From positions 14,867,001 through 14,931,000 of the forward strand of contig CM057482.1 of the NCBI GenBank assembly GCA_030035585.1: DNA of 64,000 nucleotides, written 5' to 3'. Positions 21,801-35,200 of the stretch are shown in pieces. Position 1 is the stretch's first letter. Every line of letters starts with the position of its first letter. The translations under genes and the position numbers were made by a program. Source of the DNA: Dugong dugon (lineage: Eukaryota; Chordata; Mammalia; Sirenia; Dugongidae). The notes under the pieces are model-generated. The model saw only the letters and a program-made list of their open reading frames with translations, did not search any database and had not been told where the DNA came from.

Positions 21801-24800
21801 CGCAGCTACCACCCATCTGTCAGTGGAGGCTTGTGTATTGCTATGATGCTGAATAGCTTTCAGTGGAGCTTCCAGTAAGACAGACTAGGAAGAAAGGTCT
21901 GATGATCTACTCCTGCAAATCAGCAGTGAAAACCCTCTGATTCGGAGTCCCTGGATGTCACAAACGGTTAAGCGCTGGACTACTATCAGATAGGTTGGTG
22001 GTTCAAACTCACCCAGTGGCAGCTCCGAAGGAAGGCCTGGTGATCTGCTTTGAAAGATCACTGCCTTGAAAACCCTATGGAGTGAAGTTCTACTCTGCAC
22101 ACACGGGGTTGCCATGAGTTGGAATCAACTTGATGGCAACTAACAACAATAATACCAGATGGCTCGCTCGTGCATTGAAAAACCCTATGGAACACAACAG
22201 TCTGTTCTGCAGCCAATCATGGGGATGGCACAGGCCCAGGCAGCATGGGGTCCCCATGACTTGGGGACCGACTCGATGGCAGCTAACAACACCACCAAGA
22301 ATAAGCTTGAGATGACAAAGAGATTTTTTTTTTAAGTCCTATTTTATTACGTTTTCAGTGAAGGTTTACACAACAGTTTAGGTTTCCATTCCACAAATTC
22401 TACACAAATTGTTCAGTGACCTTGGTTGCATTCTTCACAATGTGTGAACATTCTCAATATTTCTGGTGGTTCCATTTCCATTAATCTAGTTTCCCTGCCC
22501 CCTTATATTCTCACCTTTGTTTTAAAGGAAACGATGACCGTTTGGGCAAAGGAGTATGTTTTGAGAAACAGGAGATTGAGTAAGCTTATTTCTGCTGGGA
22601 CAGGAAGAAAAAGCCCTCCAGCTTAGCCAGAAGGATTTAGCAATGCTCCTTCAGATCCTTCAACAAACACTTTGTAGAGTCTCCCTTCCTGGAGGAGTCA
22701 GTGGGAGAGGAAGAGCCATTCCTTGGGAACAGTTTACGGAAGTGGAGAACTCTACAGGCAGGGCCCCCAGGCGTGGGTTAAAGGTTAGGCAGATTTGACG
22801 CAGATCTGTTCAATATCTCTGCTTACAGATGGAGCCTGGAGATTTGTGCTTGGCTCAGAGACTGCTGTGGGCCCCTCAGAAAAATGATTGCAGTCTTAGT
22901 GGCAGAATACTGTGGAAGAGGAAGGAGAAGATAGTTCTATTGTCCTCTAGATGTCCCAGACCCCACCTGGGGCATTGCTTCTGTGGGAGGAGCTTTCCCA
23001 AAGACAAACCACAGGGATGGTAGGAGGTCAGATCCGGATCATGTGCATGATGGTCAAATGAACTGGGGTTATTTAATGTGAAGCTCAAGGTTATGGGTGT
23101 GTGTGTGAAGACTTCCTTAAAAATTTTGATGGGTTTGTTGTCTATAGTCCTGATGGGGAGATCTAAGGCTGATCAATGGAGACAGATTCCAGTTCAATGA
23201 GGGAGAACCTTCCCAACACTCACAGCCACCTTGGGAGGTGGTGAGCACCCTATCCCTGGAAGCATGCAAGCTGAGGCTGGATAATCACTTGGGCAAGATG
23301 CTGTAAGAGGAGAGGGGAAAGAATGAGATAAACCCTAAAGGCTCTTTTATGTCCCTTCTGCCTATTCCCAACCTGTTTCCTCCCAAGTGAAAAAGGACCT
23401 CTGTTTCCCCTCGCCTAGCTCATAGCATTTCACCAGAGTGAGAACAACTAGGGATTGGTCATCCCAGGGGCATGGAAGACAGAAGAGAGGCAGGTGGGGC
23501 GCATAAGAGGAGCCCCCGCCACAGAGGGTGAGTGCGGCCATGCTCTGTTCCAGGTTCTTCATGTGGAGGTTTGTGACCATGCTGTATGTGACAGATGTCC
23601 AGAATGACAGCTACTCCTGGCCTCTGCTTGTGTACATGGGCACCAGCTGCGTGTACCCCTTTGCATCCAGCTGTGCACACACCTTCAGCTCTATGTCCAA
23701 GAATGCCCGACACATCTGCTACTTCCTGGACTATGGTGCTGTTAACCTCTTCAGCCTGGGTACGTGAGGCCCTGCTGTCACCTTCCCCTCTCTGTGAATG
23801 GGCCACTTGGCCCTTCCCCCCGTATGAGTTGGGGTCACCATAAGGCTTTGATGGGTTTGCACAAGAGTCATGGGACTACTAGTGCTCCTGTCCAGGTGCC
23901 TGATGAGTGTTCTGTAAGAAACTTCTCCAAAGGTGTGCTGGTAAATGTTCACCACTGGCTCTCTAGGGAAGAAAGCCCTGATCTGCAGTTTTTGCTGATG
24001 CCCCTGGTGTAAATACTCCTACCCTGGCTGATATGAAGCTACCAATAGGAAATCATTGAGTGAAGAATTGGGAAGATGTATGCACCATCCATGTAATTCT
24101 GCTGTACAGATACAGTAGAAGCAAATTGAGTGCTTCTTTTGTGAATGTAATGTATTTAATGTAAGCTTATGCAGTTTATGTTTTGATGACGGCTTTTAAC
24201 TGGTCACAAGATTTCTGGAACTTTAGCAGTTGGCTCTCACAGTCCAGGATGAACAACTCCAGCCCCTCAGTACTGCTCACTGTTATGCCTGGTAGAGAAG
24301 CTGGGTGGGGTCGTGAACGTCGTGCCCCGAGGCTTAGAGGAATTAAGAGATTTGCCCAAAGGCCCAAAGCAACTGAGTGGTGAACCTAAACTTATAAAGC
24401 TGGATGTTAACACCTCCAACCTCCTGGTCTTTTCCTCCAGCTATGATGCCCCTGACCCCTGCCTCCTCTTCTCTCCTCCAGCTTGTGTTCCCTGTCCATC
24501 CCCCAGCATCCTAATTCTAGCCTCTTCCTTCCTCCTGATTCTGCTCTGGGTGTGAAACCACGCCATCGCCTTCCCTTGTCCAGGAGGAGGTTGTCCACTA
24601 GGAGGGGCCCACCTCCATCCTATTTCCCCTTCTCTCTTTTCCTTCACAGCCAGTGTTGTGGAAGTCACACACACACATACTCACAGGCACACACACGTAC
24701 ACACATACATTCACACCCACCCACACATAGACACATATGCACACACATGAAATATACACGCACCCAGAGACACATGTGCACACGCATATACATACATACA

Positions 24801-27800
24801 GGCACACATACACACACACACTGCACTGTCCTTGTCACCTCACCTCTCACTTCGCAATGCTCTGCTGTCTGGTCCCCACCATTCACTCAAACTGTGGCTG
24901 CCGAGGTCCCGACCTCCTCTGCACTGTCAGAAGCAGGGCGGGCTTTTCTGGCCTCATCTTCTGGGATCTCCTGCCAGCCTTTGACGCGGGGGCCCCTCAG
25001 TCCTCCTCCACTCCCTCTCTGTCTTTGGCCTCCCGGCCTTCCTTCTGCCCCTCCTCACTCATTCTCCTCACTTATTCTTCCCCTTCCTCTGCTGTTCCTT
25101 ATAGGTGGGCGAGTGGAGAATCTGTCCTCAGACCTCTTCCTTACCTTGGGTGATCCTCTCCATGCCCACCCTCCGCTAACACCTCCGGGCAGGGTGCTCC
25201 CAAGCCCCATCTCTAGTTTAAGCGGCTCGCCTGAGGTCCAAGCTGTGGACTGAGACTGCCGGCACCTTCCCAGTCCCTGCCCCTAGATCTCCTCCTCCTG
25301 TAATGTCCCTCCTGGCTAGTGGTTCTCCCTCCCACCTGGTCTTTCAAGACCCAGATCTGTAGATAATCCTCAAGTCCCTCCTCCCCGACCCTTCCTGACT
25401 TCCTCTATTCTATCCAGCCAGGGTCAAACCCAGCGGAGTCTCCCTCAGAGTCCTCAAATCGGCCCGTCCCCATACCCATCACCTGAGCTGTTACCACACC
25501 CTCCTGTCTGCCTCTCTGTACTCCCTCTGTGTTCCACGCAAGGGCACGCATGTCTGAAGCAATCACTATGTGGCAGGCACCCTGCGGAGCATCTGACATA
25601 CATCGCTGAGGGCAGCATTACATGGTGCTGACAGGCTCAGATTCTGGAGCCAGACTACCTGGGTTCAAATCCCGCCACTGCCCCCTAATTGTATGCTCTT
25701 GGGCACATTTCTTAACCTCTCCAAGCCTCAGTTCTCTCATCTGTAAAATCGGCACGATTCTCTTGTAGAGTTGTTAGGACATTAAATGAGCTTATATTAG
25801 TGAGGCACGCAGGACAGGGCCTGGCACTCAGTAAGCCTCAGAAGGGGAGGTCATTCCTGTGACGATCTCATCAGCCCTGACAGACATCCCCTGAGGTGGG
25901 TACCACTATTATACTTGTGTTCTCTGTGAGCAAGTGAGCCTCGTGAAGATAAGTTACCCAGGGCCACTCAGCTGATAGTGGCAGAGCCAGGGTTAGTACC
26001 CACCCACACTGTCAGCCCCGCTCTGGATTGCCTTCACTCGGCTCACCATGGTCTCCACTCAACATGGACCCTGTATGGACCCTGTGTCCTGTCCTCCCTC
26101 CCTGCAGGGCCTTCAAGACGCAGCCCCTGGACCCTCAGTGGCCCCTGCTCTGGGACCTTCCTCCAAGCCCCCAGGCCTGGATCCATCTCCATGGTTGCTC
26201 TGATCTCGGCCCTTATCAGCAACTCCATCATTTCTCTCCCCTGCTGGGAACTACTCCCTGAGGACAGGAGACCTGCCTTTCCTCTTGGAGCCCTGGTGGC
26301 GCAGTGGTTAAGAGCCCGGCTGCTAACCAAAGGTTGGCCGTTCAAATCCACCAGCTGCTCCTTGGAAATCCTATGGGGCGGTTCTACTCTGCCCTGTAGG
26401 GTTGCTGTGAGTCGGAATTGACTCAATGGCAATGGTTTGGTTTTTGGTTTATTTGGTTTTCCAGCCTGAAGCCCCGTGTTTGGCTTTGGGAAGTATTCAA
26501 TAAACATGAACGGAAGGAAGGTCCACCAAGTCGACTGATAGCACCTGTTGATTCTGCCGCTGACGTTTGCTCCATCTTCTGCAGCCACCTTCTCCTCCCC
26601 TTTCTCACTCCTGTGACACTTGTCCGAGCCCTTACTCCCTTGAGCATGGCATTTGCTCCCTATTCCTCCCTGGGTTCCAGCTCTTCCTCCCTCTAAACCC
26701 TCCTATGCACCTTCACTAGGGTTAGGTCGTATGAGTCCCCCACTCAAGGACTCTCAGTGGCTCCCTATTGCTGAAAGAGGAAGTGCACCTTCCTTAGCCC
26801 GACAACCACCTGCTCCCATGTCCTGGAAGATCTCTGCTGCCCTCCTGCACCTGTTAGAGTCCTGCTGTCCTTCTGGGGCTGGGTTCCGAGATCAGCGCCT
26901 GTGCCTGGTCCTTCACCTGCCCTGAATGCCCACCTCACCCTCCTGCCCCCTGCCAGACTCTGATCAGTTTTGCTTCCTGTTGCAGTTCCTGGCAGGATCT
27001 GAGGCTCCCTTGCTCCTGTATCGCCCACAGAGCGTGGCATACACCTTGCCCACAGTTGGCTACCATTCAGCATACATGGAGTAAATGCTTCCAGGTCCTA
27101 GCATCAGGCAGAGGGAAGAGCTAGTCTGTCCCCCTGGAGGCAGCTCCCAGCCGAAGTCCCCTGAAGAGAGACAGCATGTACAGGCAATGGCGGTCCTCAG
27201 CCCTTTTGCCCATTTGACCCCTTTGCCTGTATGGCCCCAGGAGCATCATCAACTTCGCTAGACTCCAGCTGCCAAACGGGATAAAAGGCAGAGGCTGAAC
27301 TGTCCTGGCCGAGGCCTATTTCAGCCTTGAGCTAGGATTCCAGGGTTCTTCATGTTCTTGTGATAACAGGTGACCTTAGCCTGATTCCTCAGGCCCTGGA
27401 CTGACAGGAAGGAGCCCTGGTGGCTCAGTGGTTAAATGTTCGCCTGCTAACCGAAAGGTTAGCAGTTCGAACCCACCAGTCACTCTGCAGGAGGAAAACG
27501 TGGCAGTCTGCTCTCAGAAAGATTACAGCCTTGGAAACCCTATGGGGCAGTTCTCCTCTGTCCTATAGGGTCGCTATGAGTCAGAATTGACTCAAGGCAA
27601 CAAGTTTTTTTTTCTATTTAGAGCTGCCAGGATTGGGCTTCCTCTCCTGGAGGGGACCTCGGCAGGTGAGGGCACCCAGAGAGCACCGGGTCCTGGCCCC
27701 TCTCTCCAGGTGAAGTACACCTGAGCCCTTTGGAAAGGACCATCATCTCCCCTGTTCTTCTGAACAGAAGCTTCAGTAAAAAGGTCTCTAGAATGTTCTT

Positions 27801-30800
27801 AGGTAATCCTTGTCTCACAAACCCCCAACCTAAAAGAAAACCAAACACCTTATTCCCAGCCCACTGTATGCAGTATGCTTCAGAATGGCAAGGGCCCCTT
27901 CCCTCCCATATTGATCTGTCCACAAGGAGCCCCCCTGTTTTTTTGGGTGGGTGAAATGTCCCTGCTCTGAGAGTAAAGCCAAGCACACTGGGGTTGTAAT
28001 CATGAGTGATAGCGTTTAGTTAAAAGCTGGGGACTCTGTCCCTAAACTGCCTACGTTTGAAGCTTGGCTCTGTTACTTTCTAACTGTGTGACCCAGCTGA
28101 GTTACTGAACCTCTCTGTGCCTCCATTTCCTCATTTGTAAAGTGAGAATAAGTGCAGGATTTATGCCAGAAGGTTGTTGTATGTGTGGAGTACATGAGTT
28201 AATATCCACAAAGTCCTTGGAACAATGCAGGGCCCGCAGTAAGTTCTCAGGAGAGGATTTAGGTAGGTGGAGAAGAGAGTGGAGGACATTCTGGGAAGGG
28301 CGATGGCACAAATAAGGATGCAGAAGCAAGACTACTTGTGGGCCTGTGGGAATGGTGAGGGCGGGGCCAGAGGCTGGGGATGGTGAGGGCGGGGCCAGAG
28401 GCTGGGAGGGTTCTTCCGGAGAGGCCAGGTGGTGTTGAGTCCTAGCTTTTCTCCAGAGGTTGGTCTATCTTTCCCAGGCTCAGCCGTTGCCTACTCTGCA
28501 TATACCTTCCCCGACACGCTGGTGTGCACCACCTTCCATGACTACTACGTGGCCCTGGCGGTGCTGAACACCATCATCAGCACCGGCCTCTCCTGTTACT
28601 CCAGGTACCTGTTCTTTCTGATCTACGATGGGGGTGGGGGCCTAGCATGCAGCTCCATGGCCTGCTGGAGGGAACAGCAGGAGAGGCAGCTCAGCACGAG
28701 GCAGGGAGCAGTGGAAAGGGCACTCAGGAGCCTGGGACTCAGTTCCAGATGGACCTCCTGTTCCTGGGCAGGGCTGGCTTCACGGCATGTGACCCTGTGC
28801 TCAGAAGGACCCTGCTCTTGTTTTAATGCTCTGCTGTCAATGTCTTAATAATGTTTGAACAAGGGGCCTGGCATTTTCCTTTTGCACTGGGCCCTGCAGA
28901 TTATGGAGCTGGCCCTATTGCTAGGCAGCTCACTTATCCTCGTTGAACCTCAGTTTGCTCATCTATAAAATGCGGGCAGCACATCTACCTTCTGAGGCCA
29001 TGTAAGGAGGACAAGTAATATACCCAGAGCACCTAGTGCGTAGGTGGTCCATTAATAGTCACCGAGGGCCTGCCTCTACACACATGTGCTGGCTGATGGG
29101 TGACACATCCCCAGGGGAAGCCCCATGGCCAGGATCCCGCCCAGCTCACTGGCTCTAATTCCCTCTATCTTTTCCTTTCACTCAGAAGGCTCACTGGAGT
29201 GTAAGTGCAAGAGACTTTGTTATGGGAATCCCTACTCTAGTTTATTCAGTTTGTGGCGCAGGGGTTAAGAGCCTGGCTGCTAACCAAAAGGTCAGCATTT
29301 TGAATCCACCAGCCACTCCTTAGAAACCCTATGGGGCAATTCTGCTCTGTCCTGTGGGGTCACTACGAGTCAGAATCAATTCGACACAGCAGGTTTGGGT
29401 GTTTTTGGTTGGTAAAGGTGAGCTGCCCAAAGTTCCAGTTCTCTGTACGACTTACAAAACCTCACACATGGCTGTGCTGGGGTGACAGCCATCTCCATGG
29501 TGCCAGGGTGCTGGGTACTTCCTGTGGGGGGACCTTCGGTGCCAGGTCACACCTGAGTCGTACCCCCATCCCAACCCCAGGCCTACCTCAAGGCCACAAT
29601 TCCAGGGGGCCCATTTGAGTCTCCCTACTTAGAACCACTGCAGGTCTCAAAAACGGATTATTGCTTGTGCCCCTCTGTTTCTATCCCACCCCTCTGTTCT
29701 CTATCTCACCCCTCTGTTTCTATCCCACCCCTCTGTTTCTATCCCACCCCTCTGTTCTCTATCTCACCCCTCTGTTTCTATCCCACCCCTCCAGGAAGAG
29801 ATGGGGAAGGAGGAGTGTGCCCCTGTAACTTCTCCAGGATGATTTCAGCTCCAGCTTCCTCTGGTGACACTCAGGTTTTACAGGACTGAGAGAGAAGTAG
29901 ACACATTTCACAGTCTTGACAAACTGGTGTATTTGTTTTTTAACGGAAAGGCTAGATTCTCAACCAGCATCAGGAACACTTGCCCCAGCTTGCCTTCCGC
30001 TTCCCAGTCCTGGTCAGGCTGGGAGTGCGGTGTGAAAATCCGGCTTCCAGGTGCAGCCTCAACACCATTTTTTGTGGTGCTTTGTTCCTTGCAAGTGCCT
30101 GGGGGTGGGGGGGCGTAAACGCTCTCTTCCCTCTTCCTGGGGACTGCAGAGCTCCCCTAAAGCTGAGAGGAGATGGGGCAGACACGCAAGACTGGAAACT
30201 AAGACCAGATATCATCATGGGGTTATTATTTCCTTCTCCCCCAAGTCCTCGAGGACTCTGGCAATTGAAAGCTCTTACTAAGCACCACCTCTGTGCCGGG
30301 CAGGGACTGTGAGGGCTGCACTGATGACGGAGAGGGGAAGAAGGCCCAGCACACATGGAAAAGACACAACAATGCTAAAAGCAGCTCAGAGCCCTGGTGG
30401 CATAGTGGTTAAGAACTTGGCTGCTAACCAAAAGTCAGCAGTTAAATCCACCAGTCGTTCCTTGGAAGCCCTATGGGGCAGTTGTACTCTGTCCTGTAGT
30501 GTTGCTATGAGTCAATTGACTCGACCGCAAAAGGCAGGCAAAAACAGCTTGGGAGGGAGGACATGCTCACAGGGCCCGGGTGTGTGGGTGCGTGGTCAGG
30601 ATGTGGGCCAGGCACCTGGACACACCCGGATCTGCTCGTTGGACCAGTCATTGTCCCTGGGTGGTTGGCTCCTGGAGGGCCGTATAGCTGCAGTGTTTGG
30701 GATGTAGGATCGGAGGGAGGAGAGCACTGCTGGCTGAGGGGACAGGGAAGGCTTCCTGGGTATGGAAGAAATAGTCCCCAGGGTTACTGACCCAGGACCG

Positions 30801-32201
30801 CTTTCCTGTGAACACTTGCTGCTTTTTGTTATTGTTGTTAAGCTTCACGAGCCACCTATAAGCTACCAGGGTGAATTTTTCCCTTCTAGCCAGGAGTCCT
30901 CCCTGCTTGTTCAGAGACAGTGGATGGGTGTTTTGGTACCTTTGGGTCAACTTGTCTGGCAGGGCAGCTTGGCCAAGAATCTTCTGAATGCCTGTGTTTG
31001 GAGGCCTCTCCTTGTAAATGTGGTGGATTCTTCTTATTTATAAGGCTCGTCTGTGGCTTTTTCACCCTTCCTCCTTTCCTTGCTTCCTTCTATCCACCCA
31101 CCCACCCACCCACCCAGCTATCCTTCCTCTCTTCTCATCCTGCCTTCCTTCCAGGATCCATTCATCCTTTCGTCCATCCATCCACCCACCTATCCTTTCT
31201 TCCTTCCTTCCTTCCATCCATCCGCCCACCCACCTACCCACCCACCTGATATTCCCTGAATGCTGCTGTGCTCCAGGCACCATTTTGAGACCTGCAGATT
31301 TCAGCAGAAGTAAAGTGCATCCCTTGCCCTTCAAGAGCACCCAGTGCAGTTGGAGAGGCAGAGCACAGCTCCCCCAGGAAGCCCAGGATGGAGTCATCAT
31401 TCTCTTTAGAGTGAACAGAGTGTAACACAAACCATGATAATACCAATAATATCTGCTTCGATATACAAGGACTGAGGCCGACCACTCTAGCAGAGCCAAC
31501 GGCCTGCACAAGGGTGAGGGGCTGGAGAAGATGAGATGTGATTGTACGCACCAAGGAGCATCCTAGTTGCCAAAGTCTGTGAGGCTGAAAGGGGAAAAGT
31601 GGCTAGAGAGGGGCTGTGAAGGGAGGCTGGGGATTTGGAGCGCCTCGTGTGCCCTACCAGGGACTGGCCGTTTAGTCATGAAGGACAATAATCTTCCTAG
31701 AAAGAGAAATCCCATGGCCTCAGCCTCCGTGCCTTAAAGGGCTTCTAGGTGTGTTAACACTTGCTGGAGCAGGGCTGAGGCTGTGCAGGACCAGAAGGGA
31801 GGAAGGTGGCAACCACCACGTTCTCAGAGCCAGAGGGAGGGCGGGGTGTTCCCTTCTTGTCGGCCCTTCTGGTTCTCTTCTCACCTTGTCCTCTTCCCTT
31901 CCCATGTTTGTGGTTTTCCCCAACCTTACAAGCCCTGTCCTGTATGTTTTCACTTCCTGTCCTTGGTCTGAGGAGTGAGAAGGATGACTCGTATGCATGG
32001 AGTGACCGGCTGGCTCCATTAACAGCAGGACAAGCAGATGGGGTGGGGGGCACAGGCCACTCGTGTCCCAGATCTCAGTCCAGCTCTACCCAGACTTGCT
32101 GTGTGGCCTCGGGCTGGTCACTGCCCCCTCTGAGCTTCAGTGTCCACACTTGTTGAGAAGATGTCCTCTGGGCTCCATCCATCTATCCATCCATCCATCC
32201 G

Positions 32202-32234
<33 letters not shown>

Positions 32235-35200
32235 CTGTCCATCCATCCATCCATCCATCTGTCCATCCGTCCATCCATCTGTCCATCCGTCCATCCATCC
32301 ATCCGTCCATCTATCCATCCGTCCATCTATCCGTCCATCCACCTCCTTCCATCTTCTCTCCTTCCTCTATCCCTCCCTCCCTCCCTTTCTCTCTTCCTTC
32401 CTTCCCTCCTTCCTCCCTCCTTCCCTTACTTCCTCCCGTCCATCCACCCACCTGACATTCCCTGAATGCTGCTATGCTCCAGGCACCATGTTCGGACCTG
32501 GGGATGCAGTGCTTCAGTGTCTTTCTCCGAGATCTCTCTCCTTGCCATCCTCCTCCTCCAAGCCCCACCCTGCTGACAGGGTCAGCCCCAGAGTGGCCAG
32601 GAGAGGCCAGAGAACCACCTTCCCCTTCCCTGAGCACAGGAGACCGCAAGCTTTCCAAATGCTTACAAGAAAATGATGTTGGAAATTGCACTCATTCTAC
32701 TACAATACACACCATTAAGGTAAAGCTCAACCTACAGAACGTTGTAGTCCCCTGAGTGGTTCTTGGTTCTTATTATCATGGAATGGGAGTCCCTGGGTGG
32801 TACAAACAATTAATGTGCTCTGCTGTAACCAAAAGTTTGGAGGTTGGAGTCCACCCAGAGGCACCTTGGACAAAAAGCCTGGCGATCTACTTCGAAAAAT
32901 CAGCCATTGAAAACCCTATGGAGCATCGTTCTACTCTGACACACATAGGGTTGCCATGAGTTGGAGTTGACTTTTTGGCAGCTGGCCATGCAGTAGAACC
33001 TTGGGTGGTGCAAACAGTTTGTACTCCACTACTAACCTAAATGTTGGCAGTTTGAACCCACCCAGCCACACCACGGAAGAAAGGACTGGCGATCTGCTTC
33101 CGTTAAGATTACAGCCAAGAAAACACTGTGGAGCAGTTCTACTCTGTAACACAGGCGGTTGCCATGAGTTAGAATCGACTCCATGGCAACCGGTTTTTGG
33201 AATAATGGAATTTAGTTCAAATGAATATGTTGCAGAAAACTGCCCTCTCATTCTGTGGCATTTGAGAGGGGACATGACTCTCTGTGGTGCTTGGAACAAG
33301 GTGGGGTGAGGGAGGCCCCAGCCTGCTCATCCCTGCCGATCGCCTGCAAAGCCCAGGAAGGAGTCTTCATCCCTTTCAGAAAAGTTACTGTTTGCTGTAC
33401 ATCACAATTGACTGTAGTCACTTTTTTGCTCATCCATCCAAGGCATCCGACCTTTGATTTTTTGGACAAATACTTGCTGAGTGAAACGCCTTGTGGTCAG
33501 CTCTGTGAGGGAGAGATGAATTTTCTTCCCAGTAGGAAGTGAGCTTTGTTGTGGGATGACGCTGGGGCCGTTCAGGGTGGGGGGCATGGAGCAGACCTGG
33601 AAGGGGGCTTGGAGGTCAGAGCTGGGTATAGAAGGTTCTAGGATAAACCTTGAGGTCAGGGAGCTCGACCAGATGGTAAAGTGCTGCTAGTGCCTGGGCT
33701 ATGGGCAGGCATGTGGAAATAGCCATGTTTCTGCAATTCTGCAAAATAGGAAACCACCGATAACAATAAAATGTCCATAACCCCCCTCGCTCCCATGCCT
33801 CGGCAATGAAAAGATTTTTCCAAGTCACAGCCAAAGACCCACTAGCTTCAAGCACTAGTTCCAGAATCCTGGTTGCTAATCCGTCCATGTTTGCTGCAAC
33901 AAGATTTGCCAGGTTTTACAACGACTAGTATTGAGTCAACCGTCTCTGAATGGAGGCGTTTTCTGAAACCACTGTTTCCCGCCAGCCTCCTTCTGGGCAG
34001 AGGAGGCCTGACTCCCCAGAACTAGGCCCTCCATGCGGGGCTGCAAGGACTGCCATAAGCAGAGGGCTTTGGAGACTTTGAGGGCAGGAGGTGAGGGGCT
34101 GCTTTGGAGGCTCCGGTGGCGCCTGCCTCATTCCCCGAATCTCTGGCTGTGGCGACACCCTGTGGTCGAATGCGGAATTGCACCTTAGTGTTGGGAGGCC
34201 CCTCTCTAGCTGCTGGCCTTTCTGCCTTTTTTTCTCTGTTGCTATCGCTCTCCTGGCCTGCTTTTTCTCCTTCTTTCTCCTCTGTAGACTCGGCTTTGCA
34301 GCTGGAGAGGCTGGTCCGTTTGCCCCTGGGGAAGCACTTAATCAGGCCGGGTGGAATGTTGTCTCAAGTCACAGGAAGTCCACGCTTTGGGGGATGATCC
34401 TGACCAGCAAGAGCCAGCCTTCTTCATGTGTAAGTGGCACAGAAGGAGCACGCTTTAACAGCTAGCCTCTTTTAATCCGGAAATTGCAGGCAGTGGCGGC
34501 AGCAGTGCACGTGGAAGGAGGGGGTGGGCCTGCCGTGGCTGGGCAGGGGCTGCTGGGCTAGGTCCAGGAGGCAGAGCAGGCAGGCCCTTGGGGTTGAGGG
34601 AGGGCGTTCTGTTGGTCCCTGGGTACCAGGGCGTGTGTGGATAGATGAAGGCGGTGGTCTGAGGCCTGCTTGGCCTGATAAGGGGGGAAAGAGTGTGAAA
34701 CTCGGAGCCAGGCAGGCCTGGGTATAAATCCTGGTTTGGCCTCTTATTAGCTCATCTGATGCTAGGCAGACCACCCAGAACCTGTCTGTTCCTTCCTGTT
34801 CCTATTTCCTGGTCCAGCATAGTTACAAGGTAGGGAAAGGGAGAAAATGGATCCTCACAACACATATTTTTTAAAAAGCTACCATTTAGGAAGGACTTAA
34901 CTTTGTTCTGTGCATGTATTAACACCTCATGAGAATCATTTCATCCAGTCCTTACAACCAGCCTAGGGAAAGGTGCAGTTATTACCCCTGTGGTACACAC
35001 CCGGATTCTGAAGCACACAAAGGCTCCGTGACCTGTGGGGTCACGCGGTCATGAATGGCAGAGCCGGGATTGGAACCCAGTCCATCCAGGTCCAGCACTT
35101 GACGATCAATCACCTAAGTCACGGCACTGCCCTGCCCCACCCCTCTGGGGTTTGTGCTTTGTCCACGGCTATGGTTCTCGTCTGAGGGGATGATGAACTG

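Noticed and set aside
24483-25253. 256-codon + strand open frame in a PAQR5 intron
   Set aside because: Low complexity, runs through the CA microsatellite (THTHTH-like text), and no conserved domain.
26283-26360. tRNA gene candidates at AfroSINE heads
   Set aside because: Box-like sequences are present, but the folds are broken and the same body follows in every copy.
32063-32676. Long Ser/Pro/His-rich open frames over the CCAT array
   Set aside because: A tetranucleotide array is open in several frames at once; both strands show it.
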